From: Podaxis mareebaensis
Lineage: Eukaryota > Basidiomycota > Agaricomycetes > Agaricales > Agaricaceae
Reading direction: 5' to 3'
DNA length: 64,000 nt
NCBI GenBank assembly: GCA_018524725.1
Contig: JAEUWP010000358.1
Coordinates: 35,623 to 99,622 of the forward strand
A model generated the notes under the pieces. That model saw nothing but the letters and a program-made list of their open reading frames with translations. It was not told where the DNA came from and made no database searches. Below are positions 40,245 through 50,821 of the stretch, piece by piece. A program made the translations under genes and the position numbers. Each line of letters opens with the position of its first letter. Positions within the stretch are counted from its first letter, which is position 1.

Positions 40245-42081
40245 AGTGCGGGGTATTCATGGATGATTTCATATTTAACCGGGAGACCCGGTCAGGTTCA
40301 TGCGGGGCAAGAGGGATGTGGCTGTACGATGGCTATGGATATACCGGGCGTAGTTATAACAAAGAGCCACGGGTTGGTCTATTATGGATCTTGGTTCTAG
40401 GATGGGAGATAGGTGATGGCATGCGTCGAGGACTCAGCAACGCGGCTTGGATATCTGGATAGGATGGAAGATCCGGTTAAAGCAAGATCTGGGTAGCTTC
40501 GCGGTCCTGAGCTTTTTATTCACGGGAGGTGTTCTTTAAGAGGATTCTGTTGTTGTGAGTTTTGGAAGTGAGATGGATGAACCTGAATTCGGAAATTTGA
40601 TGTGGTGGTGTTTGGTAAACAAGCGATAGTTCGGGTCCAGCCGACGAACTTGGCGGGGGTTGGAAATGAAAGCTTAGGATCCGTAATGCGAGTCCAGGGT
40701 GATACGAGAGTATTCTACAGCACAGGGAGCTGATACGGCGAGGATACGGGACAGGGGAGTGGAGAGGAAGGAAGAGGAAGGGATGACAAGCGTGAGTGGA
40801 GGCTGAGACGGACGTACTATTGACGGCAGAGGAGGGAATGGTTCTCGTGGTGATGGGAGAAAGAGGGCACAGGGGCTGGGTGATGGCGTCACTTGGCCCA
40901 CGGGATAATCGCTGATATGTTCTGTCTTTGTGTACTCGGAAGGTATCTAAATAGACGAGGTGTTCGGTTGGAAGGGTGTTTCCTCCTCCGTCCCTCCAAC
41001 ACCAGGTTGGGCTGCAGCGGTGATCCATATACATGCAGGGTACGATATGGACGACGGAGGGGAGGGGAGGAGGGAGGGAGAAAGAGGCGGATTGACCGGG
41101 AGGAGAGGGAGAGATCTCGATCTAGATCTGGGCCGTAGCAGCGGTTGGCAGAGAACGGGGGAGATTGAGTTTTGCGTCAGAGTGAGGAGAGAGCCCGAGT
41201 TGTGTTCTCCTCCACTCAGATGATATACTTGTCCTCCCCCGACATCCTGCGTCCGCTGCCCGCCGTCCGCTGGGCGGGGGCTGAGCGTGCGATCGTGACG
41301 CGTGACAGGTTGGAGGAGGGAGTGTGACTCTGTGTTGAGTTGTACACCTTACTAACAGCGTTACAGAGGTGGCCTGCGTAGTAGCTGAGAGCTTGCGACA
41401 ATCGATCCACGCTGTGTCGATTTTTTGTTTCCCGATCCCCGCCCTCCTCTTCTCCCCTCCCCTTCCGCTTCCGTACTCCTTCATCGCCCGGTCTCTTTTC
41501 GTTTTTTCATCTCCGACCCCCGGTCCCTCTTCCCCGTACCCCCCACCTGTTCCCTCCCCTCTTTCCCGCCTCTCCCGCCCTTCCGTCCATAAGGTATGTC
41601 TTTTCCCCGCTCCGTCCCTCCGTCCGCCCGGCCCCATCCTCCGTTTCCCCCTCTCCCTCGCCCGCTGCTCACTCTGCGCCCCCAGCACTCCCGTCGACGG
41701 CACCCACGCCCCAGCGCCGTCCCAGCAACGCCTCTGACGACGACGACATCCTCCACATACAACGCGCATAGAGGCTCTCAAGGTCGGTCCATTCCCTTTC
41801 TCTTTGCCAGACACGTGTCTCGGTCTCCCCGGCGCGTGTCTGCCCTCGACTTATGCTCATACGTTACCAAGGGGCCCTCTCTTCACTGATAGCAGCCCAG
41901 ATCCCCGCACTCTCGACGCTTGTCTTCAATTTCTGTGCGTCCTTTCTCCTCGTCTTTGTCTCCTGCTTACCCTCATTTCAACCCAGATTAAACCTGCTAT
42001 CATGTTTGTGCCATTTTCTCGCAGACCCAACCGACCTTCTAACTCAGATTTTACCAGCAACCGCATCTTTCCTCCGAAACG
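40245..42081. other. long upstream region of SNF5, pyrimidine- and purine-biased
   Basis: About 1.8 kb without a credible gene. From about 41400 to 42060 the plus strand is strongly C/T-rich, probably the promoter and a long 5' leader, perhaps with a leader intron, of the SNF5 gene. The long open frames here on both strands (for example 41814-41122 minus) are products of this bias, rich in Gly/Arg or Pro/Ser. A purine-rich block (gaggggaggggaggaggg) lies near 41060. Confidence 0.45.
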
Positions 42082-45000
42082 ATGAGCAATCCCAATCTAT
42101 ACCCTTCCTCACAGTCCTTCGTCCCAGGTTCGAATCCCAACCCCGCAGGCATAAATCCTGCCATGCTGGCAGCCGGCTTTCAAAACGGCCCCGTCGGTCC
42201 CCAGCAGCAGCAGCCCAAATTTCCGCAAAACGCTTTCGGTGTCAATCCTGCCCAGCTAATGGGCGCCGCTGGTGGTGGTGGTATCAACATGGGTGCCATG
42301 AACCTCAACGCCATGAACCCAAACGTCATGAATGCCCACCCGAATCCCACTCAGCTGCTTCAGCAGCAGCAACAACACGGCATGATGAATGGTTCGATGG
42401 GTAGTATGGGTGGTGGTATGAACATGAATATGATGTCCATGAATCCCTCTATGGGTATGGCTAACATGTCTGGGACGGGTGCTGCTGGTGGGATCAACCC
42501 TGCTGCGCTATCCCAACCTGGAAATCCCGGGTTCAACCCCATGGCGCAATCCCAGCAACATCCTTCGCTGCACCAACAAACCCAAGGCCCGATGCAGCAA
42601 CAACCACAACCAGCTCAGCAGCAGCAACCACAACAACAACCGATGTTAAACCCTCAGCAACAGATGATGCTCAACGCCCTCGGTATGACGCGCGAACAAT
42701 TTTATTCCCTAAGTCAGCAGGAGCGGCAACAGGCATGGATGAAGTTGCTCAGTCAGATGCAACCCCCTGGTACCAACATGAATTCGAATCCCACGCCTGG
42801 CGGACCACAACAGCAACAGCAAATGATGCCGCCTCCCGCTCCCCCTCAAGCTCAAGGTGGACCGATAAGCGTCCCTGGTCGTCCACCGACGTCTCAAGGT
42901 CATGCTCTTGGTCAGCCTGGTCTTCAACAACGTCCGCCGACTGCCCAAGGTCAACATCGTCCACCTACTGCCCAGGGCCACCAACGACCACCAACAGCTC
43001 AAGGAATGCATATCCATAGACCGCCGACAGCTCAGGGCATGCAGAGGCCACCTACCGCTCAAGGCCATCGCACTGTATCTGGAACCGGCCCAGGGTCCAC
43101 CCCGCAGACGCCCAACCCCGCCACCGCCAACTTGGCGATGGGGATGGCTCAGATGCAACCTCGACCTCCAACTGCCCAAGATCAAAGACAAGGACCTGGT
43201 GGACAACAAACGAGACCACCTACCGCTCAGGGAATGCCACAAACACCTATCAGCGCCAATATGCACATCGCTTCCGGGACTCGACCTCCTACCGCACAAT
43301 CTGGTGCCGGACAACAAATCTCGAGGCCCGGAACTGCGTTGAGCCATCGTTCTCCTGTCAGTGCTGGTGGAAGTGCTAGTGCGCAGAGTCCAGGTGGAAG
43401 ACCACCAAGTCGTGCAGGTGAACAGGTGCGTTTTCTTCTGATGATTTTGATGCATGTTCTTGTACTTATTTTGAACTAAACAGGTGTTTGGAATGAATGG
43501 ATACCCTAAACCACCTTCTCAACAGATGCCTCAGCAACCGCAAATGAATCCATACCCCTCCACTCCTCAACAGACTTCCTTCCCTCAAAAACCTCAGCAA
43601 GGACCCCAGGGACAGTTCGGATTCCAACAAATGAACCACCCTGCGACACCTCATAATCAAGCTACCGCCGCTATGATGCAGCAGCAGCAGCACCAAGCGC
43701 AGGGGAATTTACCTGGGCCACAGACTCCTCAACAACAGCAGCAACAGATGATGCAGGGCGGCTCACCCGCATTTGGTTTCCCCGGTGCTGGTGGTCAGCA
43801 GGCCATGGGTATGCAAGGATCTCCACCACCAATGTCAATGCCTGGTTCCCCCTATCGCGGTGCGAAGCGAAAGATGGACTCACCGCATATGGGCGGTGCC
43901 ACACCCGCCATTAATCCTATGGGCCCTCCCTCGATGATGCCCAACCGTATGTCCATGCCTGGTTCATCGGGGTCTAGCGATCTTGCCGCTGGCGTGGGGA
44001 TGAATGGTATCCCCGGTCCACAAAACGCCGGGCATCAACAAGGGTCTAGTCAATCACCTCGTCCGAGAAGTTCGAATGATATGATGAACATGAACTTTGG
44101 GCCGACGGCGACGGCGACGACTATGGGAGGCGGTGGTGTTCCTCCACCTGGTCCTAGTCCACAGACGCCCGTGAGACAAGGAAGTATGATGGGTGGGGGT
44201 ACCCCAGGTTCGGGCGCTGGACAGGTGGGAATGGGAAGTACGCCAATGGCTCAGGCGCTTGCACACCAGCAACAACAACAAGCGAGGCAGCCTTCGCTAC
44301 CGCCTGGTGCCTCGCCTTTGCAGAAGGAACCTGCGATGGGTATGGGTATGGGCGGCGGGATGAGAGCGAGCGTGCCTCCTGCTATACCAGGACCGAGTGT
44401 TACTGGTCCTGTGGCTAGGACGCCTAGTACTGTTGCTGGAACGCCTGTTCCTGGGCCGTCCGGTTCTACTGTGCCTGCCGCGGCGGTCTCGGGCGGCAAT
44501 GCTCTTCCCGCGTCCAATGCAACTGCTTCATCCTCTACTATGGCTGGTCAACTCCCACCACTCCCCGCTAGTGTCCAGCTCAACCCTGCGACGACGCAAG
44601 TTACGCCTGTACCCCTCATTGATAGTCTCAAACACATTCCAGAGATTTCGGAGGGTGAGATTAGCGAGATCCAGGGGTGGATGAAGAAGGATAAGGAATA
44701 TGAGGGGGTGTTGAGGAAGATGAAGGAGAGGATGGCGGGAGAGGTGAGGGGGATGTTTGGAGGTGCTATGTGGTGGGAGAAGGGCGCTCCGGATGTGGAT
44801 GTGAATAGGTGGAAGAGGGGACGGGAGATGTTTGATGTGAGATATCCGTTGAGACGCGGGAAAGAGAAAGAGGGGAGGGAGAGGAGGAAGAGGCAAAGGG
44901 AGGGGTTAAGATTGTGCGTCCATTCTTTTCCGGGTTTTTGTCGTCCGATTGATTGACTTGTTGCACAGGCCGAGGAAATTGGATCCTGAAGAGGCTGATC

Positions 45001-47759
45001 GACCGGAACAGCTTGTTCCTATACGGTTGGAGTTTGACGTTGAACATCATAAGATGAGGGATACGTTTGTGTGGAACTTGAATGGTGCGTTATTTCTGTT
45101 GCCTTGATGTGGATATAATATTGACCCACGGTACATTGTTATCGTAGATCCCGTCGTAACTCCCGAGACGTTCGCACAATCCATCGTAGATGACTATGGC
45201 CTAGCGCCGAGCTACCACTCCGTCATTGTCAAGTCCATCCAAGAACAACTGAGTGACTTCAAAGCGCACTCACTTAACTATGATCAAGATACTGGTGAAC
45301 TCGTGGTTGACCTGAAGAACGAGATACCGGCTATCCAAGGCACGTTGGATGAAGCTCAAGCCAAGTGGTGGGAGTCGTGGCGGAAACGCGTGAAGATTGA
45401 GAGTGAGGCCAGGGTTGGTGGGAGTGCTGCTTCGAGGCGGTCCAAGAAGAAACGGAAGTTAGATGCTGCTGGTGCTGGTGCTGGTGCTGCTGTGGTGAAG
45501 GTTGAGGAAGAGGAGAAGAACGTTGTGACGTTTGATGTGTCAATGGATGAGGAGTTTGGAAGGCCTATGGCGATTGACGAGATTAAGCTAGATGAGGAGT
45601 TGATGCATGAGGAAATGAGGATCCTTATCAAGGTAAGTTTCTTTGTGCTTTATTTAAGCACTGGAGTGACTCTGACTGACGTGTTATCGGGATTGTTTAT
45701 AGTTGGACATCATCGTTGGTTCTATGAAGCTTGAAGACCAGTTCGAGTGGGATCTAGAAAATGATTCGGTCACGCCTGAAGAATTTTCGGAAATATACGC
45801 TCAAGACCTGGGTTTGGGGGGAGAGTTCAAGTACGCCACAATTCTTTCATTTATCCTCGCGGCCTTTCATTGATCGTTAATGGTTTGTATCATAGAACCG
45901 CTATTGCCCATTCCATTCGTGAACAAATTCAAATGTACCAAAAGTCGTTGTTCCTTGTCGGCCATCCCTCCGATGGGACGCCGATTCAAGACGAGGAGCT
46001 TCGACAAGCCTTCCTACCGAGTCTTGCTGCGGGTGCACGCCCCATGGATCAAGTGCAAGCCTATACGCCACTGCTCAATTCTGTCAGCGACAGCGACATC
46101 GAACGAAGTGAAAAGGAACGCGAGAAGGAGATGAACAAGAGGAGGAAACGTAACCAACGTGGCCGTCGCGGCATCGTAATCCCTGATCGTGAGCCCATCA
46201 GGACGTATAGAACACCTGGCATTGGGTTCCCTGAACTTGATCCTGCAACATTGGCGCTTGCTGCTGCGGCGAATGCTTCCGGCTCACGTAGAGCTGCCGC
46301 TGCTGCTGCTTCGCTGACGATTGCGAATATGGTTGCGTCCGAGAATGGCACTGCATTCATTCCTGCTCCGACTCCTCTCCCTACTGCTCCCGTACCGCAA
46401 CCCAAGGAGAAGAAACCGAAGGGCTTGTTCAAGGCTCCCGCTGTTCCTCCCTCGGTCCTTCACCCGAGAGCGCAGGTCGTTGCACCGATACCCTCTACTG
46501 CAGCCGACGTAAGTAAGCTGCCCGCGCCGTTAGAGAATGACCCACCGCCCGCGATCCCGCCGCCCCCGCCTCCACCCGAGCCCAAGATGAAGTTTGTACC
46601 GAAGAAGTCGCAAAAGGAGTTGGAGAGGGAGGCCAAGGAGAAGGAGTTTGTGGATGGACAACACCCGAACATCATCAACGGTGTTTGGCATTGTTCAAAT
46701 TGCGGATGTCCCGAGAGCATTGCTGTGGGCAGGAGGAAAGGTCCTTTGGGTGATAAATCGCAATGTGGCACTTGCGGTGAGTTGCTGATGCACTGCTTAT
46801 GTAGCATTCCGAAACTGATCGACTATGACGGCAGGCAAATTCTGGCATAGACATCGTAGACCTCGGCCTGTGGAGTACAACCCTGATCCGGAGTATCATA
46901 TGCGAAAAGATGGCGATTCGAGGACTCCTGCAAAGAAAAAGACTGCTGCTGCGTTGAGAGCGCAGAGTGCAGCTGCGACGGCGACGCCTCTGGACGTATC
47001 CGAACCGCCCACGCCTGCGAAGAATGGAGATACCGACGCTGCCTCTTCTCGGCGTTCGCCTTCGCCCCTGAAAGATGAGGACGATAGAGCGATTTCGCCC
47101 GTATCCACTGCTTCGAGCGCGTCTGAGCCTCCCTTGGCACAGAAGGTTAAGCTAAATGGAGCCTCACACGTCAAACCTGGTACCCCGAAGGTGTCTGCTG
47201 GCATGAAGGAGACTAAGGGTTCTGTGAAACCCATCACGCCTAAGGAGAAGGCGGACACGCCTTTTAGGAAGGAGGAGAAGAAGCCGGTTACCCCAAAGGT
47301 AAAGGCTGAGAACGGGCAGGAAGCTTCGCCGCCTGCTAGTGTACATGCCCCGAGCTCGACTTCGGAGGTGGCTCCTACGACTAATGTGGTAAGTGAGTGT
47401 TGCTTCTAATACCGTTCAGAAATAGCTCAGATGTAGTAAGGTGCCGCAGCAAGTTCCGACGTGGTTGACAGGCGCGTTGCAGAGTATGAGGAGCAAGTAT
47501 CCTGATGATAGATTTGAGGCGATCTTGAGAAGGACAACTGGAAACCCGCCAGATTGGCGCATTAGGTGTCTGGATTGCCCCGGAAAGGTGAGTTTTCTGA
47601 ATACTCTATTTTGTTTGATGACCGACAATATTTTGACAGTTGTATACACCTGGACCTGGAGAGTCTTTGTCTAATTACGAGGTGCACCTGAGAAACAGGC
47701 AGCATCGTCAACGAGTGAACGAACGTCTGAATGTTACTTCACCGCAAAAAACATCATAG
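42082..47759 (+). CDS. SNF5: SNF5/SMARCB1-type subunit of the SWI/SNF chromatin-remodelling complex
   Basis: Nine exons (42082-43425, 43484-44913, 44969-45084, 45148-45632, 45703-45830, 45896-46776, 46835-47388, 47441-47587, 47640-47759) give 1,734 residues. The first half is Gln/Pro/Met/Gly-rich activator-like sequence with poly-Gln tracts and nine RPPTAQG-type repeats. The core holds both SNF5 repeats (VPIRLEFDVEHHKMRDTFVW with DPVVTPETFAQSIVDDYGL; LDIIVGSMKLEDQFEWDL, then SEIYAQDLGLGGEFKTAIAH and IREQIQMYQKSLFLVGH) and the GIGFPELDP tail. A GATA-like zinc finger follows (CSNCGCPESIAVGRRKGP, then CGTCG with KFWHRHRRPRP). A second small domain near the end (PTWLTGALQSMRSKYPDDRF, IRCLDCPGKLYTPGPGE) is unassigned. 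All joins are in frame. Confidence 0.95.
42875..43335 (+). repeat. coding RPPTAQG heptad-like repeats in SNF5
   Basis: Nine copies of RPPT(A/S)Q, mostly followed by G and spaced by 1 to about 40 residues, plus a degenerate RPGTALS. Codon use varies between copies (cgtccgccgactgcccaa, cgaccaccaacagctcaa), so the repeat is conserved at protein level rather than being a recent DNA expansion. Confidence 0.9.
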
Positions 47760-48245
47760 CTGTTGTTGCTGAAAAGATTTTCTTTCCTCTCCTCGAACTA
47801 GGGTTTTCTTATTTTGTGTTTCCCTTTCTTACATTTCCTCTTTCGCGGTTAATTTTCTACTTCTCTGTTTACTTCCCTGAATCCATCAAGTCGACTCTTT
47901 ACCTACGATGCTGTTTTGTCTTATATTGTTAAAGCTCCCTGTATTGTTATACGGTTTTGATCTGTAATTACAGCTATCTGGAATATCATCTTATCACTAT
48001 CCTTGGTCTGAGTGGGCGAGTTAGGAGCTCGAACGCTGTCTGATTGTTGTTCGGTCGAAGACTTAGGAGATGGCTGCTTACGTATATCCTCGGAAGATGC
48101 TAGTCGTCATTTAAGGCCGAGTTGCAAGGACATGGAAGACGAAGAGTCTTCTAGCGCGACGCTAACAGCGCCCAGCAATCCTCCCAGCATATAAGCGGCC
48201 AAGCCTCGTGTCGAAGGACAGGATCACCTAAACAAGCCACGCCCG
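47760..48245. other. intergenic region, SNF5 3' end to secreted-protein promoter
   Basis: The AT-rich 3' flank of SNF5 is followed by the upstream region of the next gene. No open frame with recognisable features was seen. Confidence 0.4.
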
Positions 48246-48725
48246 ATGATTTACGCCCGACCGCCTATCTTTTTCCTTATATTCATCCTGTGCATGTGTG
48301 GAATGGTGGCGAAGGTTTGGGCGCAGTGCACTTATATGTGCCCAGATGAGATGCCGGGCCCTAGCCGCGGCGAGGCACAGAAGTATATGCTCGCGCCAAG
48401 TGATAAAGAGGAGAATAATACCCTCCGGTGTGTGTGAGTACCGTTTCGTCTTTGGAATTCGCGCACGCGTGAAATGAACGATTTTATTTCCTAGATATGA
48501 TAAGCAAAACCAGGAGGGTCAGCCCCAGTTCGACGATGAGAACACTCAGTTGGTTTGCTCGTATTCTATGGTTGATGTGAGTCTTCGATCTGCTTCTCCT
48601 TGGAAAGGGTGTGTCAATGGGAGGGACAGGGGACTTTTGAGCAGAGGGAGGTCAATGGTGTGGCTGTTTCAGAAACTGGGGATTGCATGGTCAGGCTGGA
48701 GTGCACCGAGGCGGATGAGGATTGA
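48246..48725 (+). CDS. small secreted cysteine-containing protein
   Basis: Three exons (48246-48433, 48495-48576, 48645-48725) give 116 residues. An N-terminal hydrophobic signal (RPPIFFLIFILCMCGMVAKV, cleaved near WAQ) is followed by a mature part with six spaced cysteines (CTYMCPDEMPGPS, TLRCVYDKQNQEG, LVCSYSM, GDCMVRLECTEADED). No family was recognised; the size, signal and cysteines are those of small secreted proteins or effector candidates of basidiomycetes. All three joins are GT-AG and in frame, which strongly supports a real gene. Confidence 0.7.
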
Positions 48726-48820
48726 GGAATAGATGTGTGACCTTAGGTATACTCGAGTAGGAATATGATAGAAGGCTGATACAGCGGGGCTGGTACTTCA
48801 AAACACACGGAAATGACTAC

Positions 48821-49235
48821 AAGGAACGCAAGAAAGCATTGGTCTGTAGTGGCAGGAGACAAGACCGAAATAAGGATACTGACGTATATAAAAGTCGGAG
48901 TAACGACCCGATGATAGCCGACTCCGTCTTAACCAGCAATCATCAACTTTGCATGGCATGATATATTTGCTTCTATTCTGATGCTCCTTGTCCTGCGTAT
49001 AAAATGCTCCTCGCATGCGCGTACTCTTGTTCGCACCTCCCCAGTGTGTTGCTCAACCCCACCCCTATTGCAGAGGCGTTGGTTTGCCCAACACACGGAG
49101 TCCTTAGCTTTGTTGTACGTAACCCTCCAGCCTGACTTATCTTCTGCTCTCGGCAGCCTGTTAAATACCTGCAGCTTCATTATCGCCTTTCATCTATTCA
49201 ACCAACCTGCGCTCCCCAGTATTTTGGGTCTCGTC
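48821..49235 (+). repeat. duplicated promoter block (copy 1: modules A and B contiguous)
   Basis: Module A (48821-48957, including gtatataaaagtcggag and gatagccgactccgtctt) reappears at about 50600-50708. Module B (about 48956-49235, including gtataaaatgctcctc, caacacacggagtcc, ttcattatcgcctttcatct) reappears at about 52566-52860, directly in front of and just into the Argonaute gene. In this copy the position of the Argonaute start codon reads ggg. The downstream gene here is broken. Confidence 0.85.
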
Positions 49236-49698
49236 AAGTAAGCTTAGTATGAATATGTTAGGATTACAAGCGGCAGCACGCCGTACCGGAGCATGAACAA
49301 CGCACCTCCCCAACTCCTCTTCATCTCCCTCGACTTCGACGTCATTCTTGTGAGTAATATAGGTCCTATATGCTGCTGTGTGATTGACTACTTATGATCA
49401 CAGAACGGCTAATCTCGTTCGCTCATCGAAGTCGGGCAACGATTGGACCCCAAACGACCTCCTGGCGTACAACATAAGCGTTGTTCATCAAGATTCTGCC
49501 ACCTCCTTTGGTGCCCGAATCTTCCCGTTCCTCAAGTCGACAACGAAGTCCTTACTATAGAGGATGCCGCCGTAGAGAGCGACGACTCCTACGCGTTCCT
49601 ACGCACCATGGATCTTGCAATGGCTCCCCGTCCTGGCGAAGAATCAGCTGTTGACGATTTTGCCGTCCAGCTTTTTAAGATCCCTTGTTATACGGGCA

Positions 49699-49714
49699 GA
49701 GCAGTGGGTAGAGT
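49699..49714 (+). repeat. target-site duplication, left copy
   Basis: gagcagtgggtagagt, repeated exactly at 49748-49763. It flanks the poly(A)-tailed insertion. Confidence 0.9.
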
Positions 49715-49747
49715 CTATTGCAATAAATGTTGATTAAAAAAAAAAAA
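49715..49747 (+). mobile_element. 33-bp retroposed mRNA 3' end with poly(A)12
   Basis: The insert has 21 bp of unique sequence containing the polyadenylation signal AATAAA (49722-49727), followed eight bases later by 12 A, and is bounded by a perfect 16-bp direct repeat. This is the classic outcome of LINE-type target-primed reverse transcription of a polyadenylated RNA that was truncated almost at once. Removing the insert plus one repeat restores the reading frame of the host gene (TGRAVGRV then ARTRKNLTFWV). The source gene was not identified. Confidence 0.88.
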
Positions 49748-49763
49748 GAGCAGTGGGTAGAGT
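49748..49763 (+). repeat. target-site duplication, right copy
   Basis: Exact repeat of 49699-49714, immediately after the A tract. Confidence 0.9.
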
Positions 49764-50599
49764 AGCGAGGACGAGAAAGAACTTAACCTTTTGGGTATGC
49801 GGCCAGGAGAGGCATGTTCAAACAGATGTATGTATTATGGATTTATCCGATATCTTGCTACTCTTTCAAGAAGACAAACGACACATGGACGGTTCCGATC
49901 CTGAGCCCCAGCTCATCGCGGAGGCAATCGCTGCCTTCTACCAAAACAATGACGCGCGCGTTCGAAACCTTGGTTTAGACGCTCTCGCCAGTAAGATCAT
50001 GCCCGGGATAACAATGCAGGGCATGATGCCTGTCTTCTATAAGATTCCGGTTACTACAGACCTTGCCCGCAGCCGTTCAACTTGGCGAGTACCCCGCACA
50101 AGCAACGGTTGTCTACACTCATGTGCCCCGGGTGGCAAGGCCCGCTCGTCGCTACAGTGAGGGTATGAAACTGTTGGATAACCGCCGTACCATCTTTTCT
50201 TCCTATGAAGCCTTCAAGCGATTCCTTTGAAGATTGTTGAGCTGTACGAGCTATTCATTCGGAACGGAGGCGTCGATCCTGGGGAGCTCGAAGGCATCGC
50301 TCCTCACTCCGTTCAAGAACAATACCTCGCTAGATTTGACCTCCTGCTTCTTTCCAACGCGACAATTGCATGGAGATTAAGTACACTCATCACAATCCTT
50401 CAAAATGTATTAGCTAAGGCGTTGTTGCACTATAACCCTGGTTTCTCATATTTCGTTTGTTCATGAGGGTAGCGATGAATCAACAGACGGGGAACGGGCG
50501 CGGAGTATTCTCTGACGTCTCCGTCGTTAAGAACAAGTGTTATTGCTGTAGGATAGAGGCAAGGATAGGGGTAAGTATGATAATTGTAATTAGGACCGC

Positions 50600-50708
50600 A
50601 AGGAAGCGCTAGTTTTGTAATGGCGGTAAGAGACAAATATAGAAGTCGGAGTGGTGACCCGACGATAGCCGATTCCGTCTTGATCAGCAATCATGAACTT
50701 CGCATGCA
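50600..50708 (+). repeat. partial copy of promoter module A upstream of ketopantoate reductase
   Basis: It shares agtcggagt, gatagccgattccgtctt, gatcagcaatcat and cttcgcatg with 48821-48957, in the same orientation and at a similar distance before a start codon. Module B is absent here. Confidence 0.75.
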
Positions 50709-50821
50709 CATGGCGGCTATGGTAGCGGGTAGCCCTTGTCCGTACGACTCTTATCTCTTCACCTCTGATACACCTGATAAGTAATCCCAGTCAGCAAAGT
50801 GCCTAATATTTCCTGCTCAGA

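Larger units (their letters stand above)
49294..50466 (+). pseudogene. broken gene of unknown family behind the duplicated Argonaute promoter
   Basis: The start is ATG (MNNAPPQLLFISLDFDVIL), then an intron (donor gtgagt after 49350), then protein-like sequence that changes frame at least three times (near 49530, 50070 and 50222) and is cut by a small retro-insertion at 49715-49747. Fragments: EVLTIEDAAVESDDSYAFL, RTMDLAMAPRPGEESAVDDF, LGLDALASKIMPGITMQG, EYPAQATVVYTHVPRVARPA, RRTIFSSYEAFKRF, IVELYELFIRNGGVDPGELE. No domain was recognised. It has the look of a once-intact protein of about 330-350 residues now decayed. Confidence 0.65.

Noticed and set aside
41122..41814. 230-codon minus-strand open frame rich in Gly/Arg/Glu
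   Set aside because: It is the antisense reading of a pyrimidine-biased SNF5 upstream region, with no domain and no splice signals that fit.
42127..42137. tRNA B-box-like sequence ggttcgaatcc
   Set aside because: It lies inside the SNF5 coding exon and no A-box, cloverleaf or terminator accompanies it.
42709..43455. 248-codon minus-strand frame rich in Ser/Arg/Trp
   Set aside because: It is antisense to the Gln/Pro repeat part of SNF5; the composition follows from the repeats.
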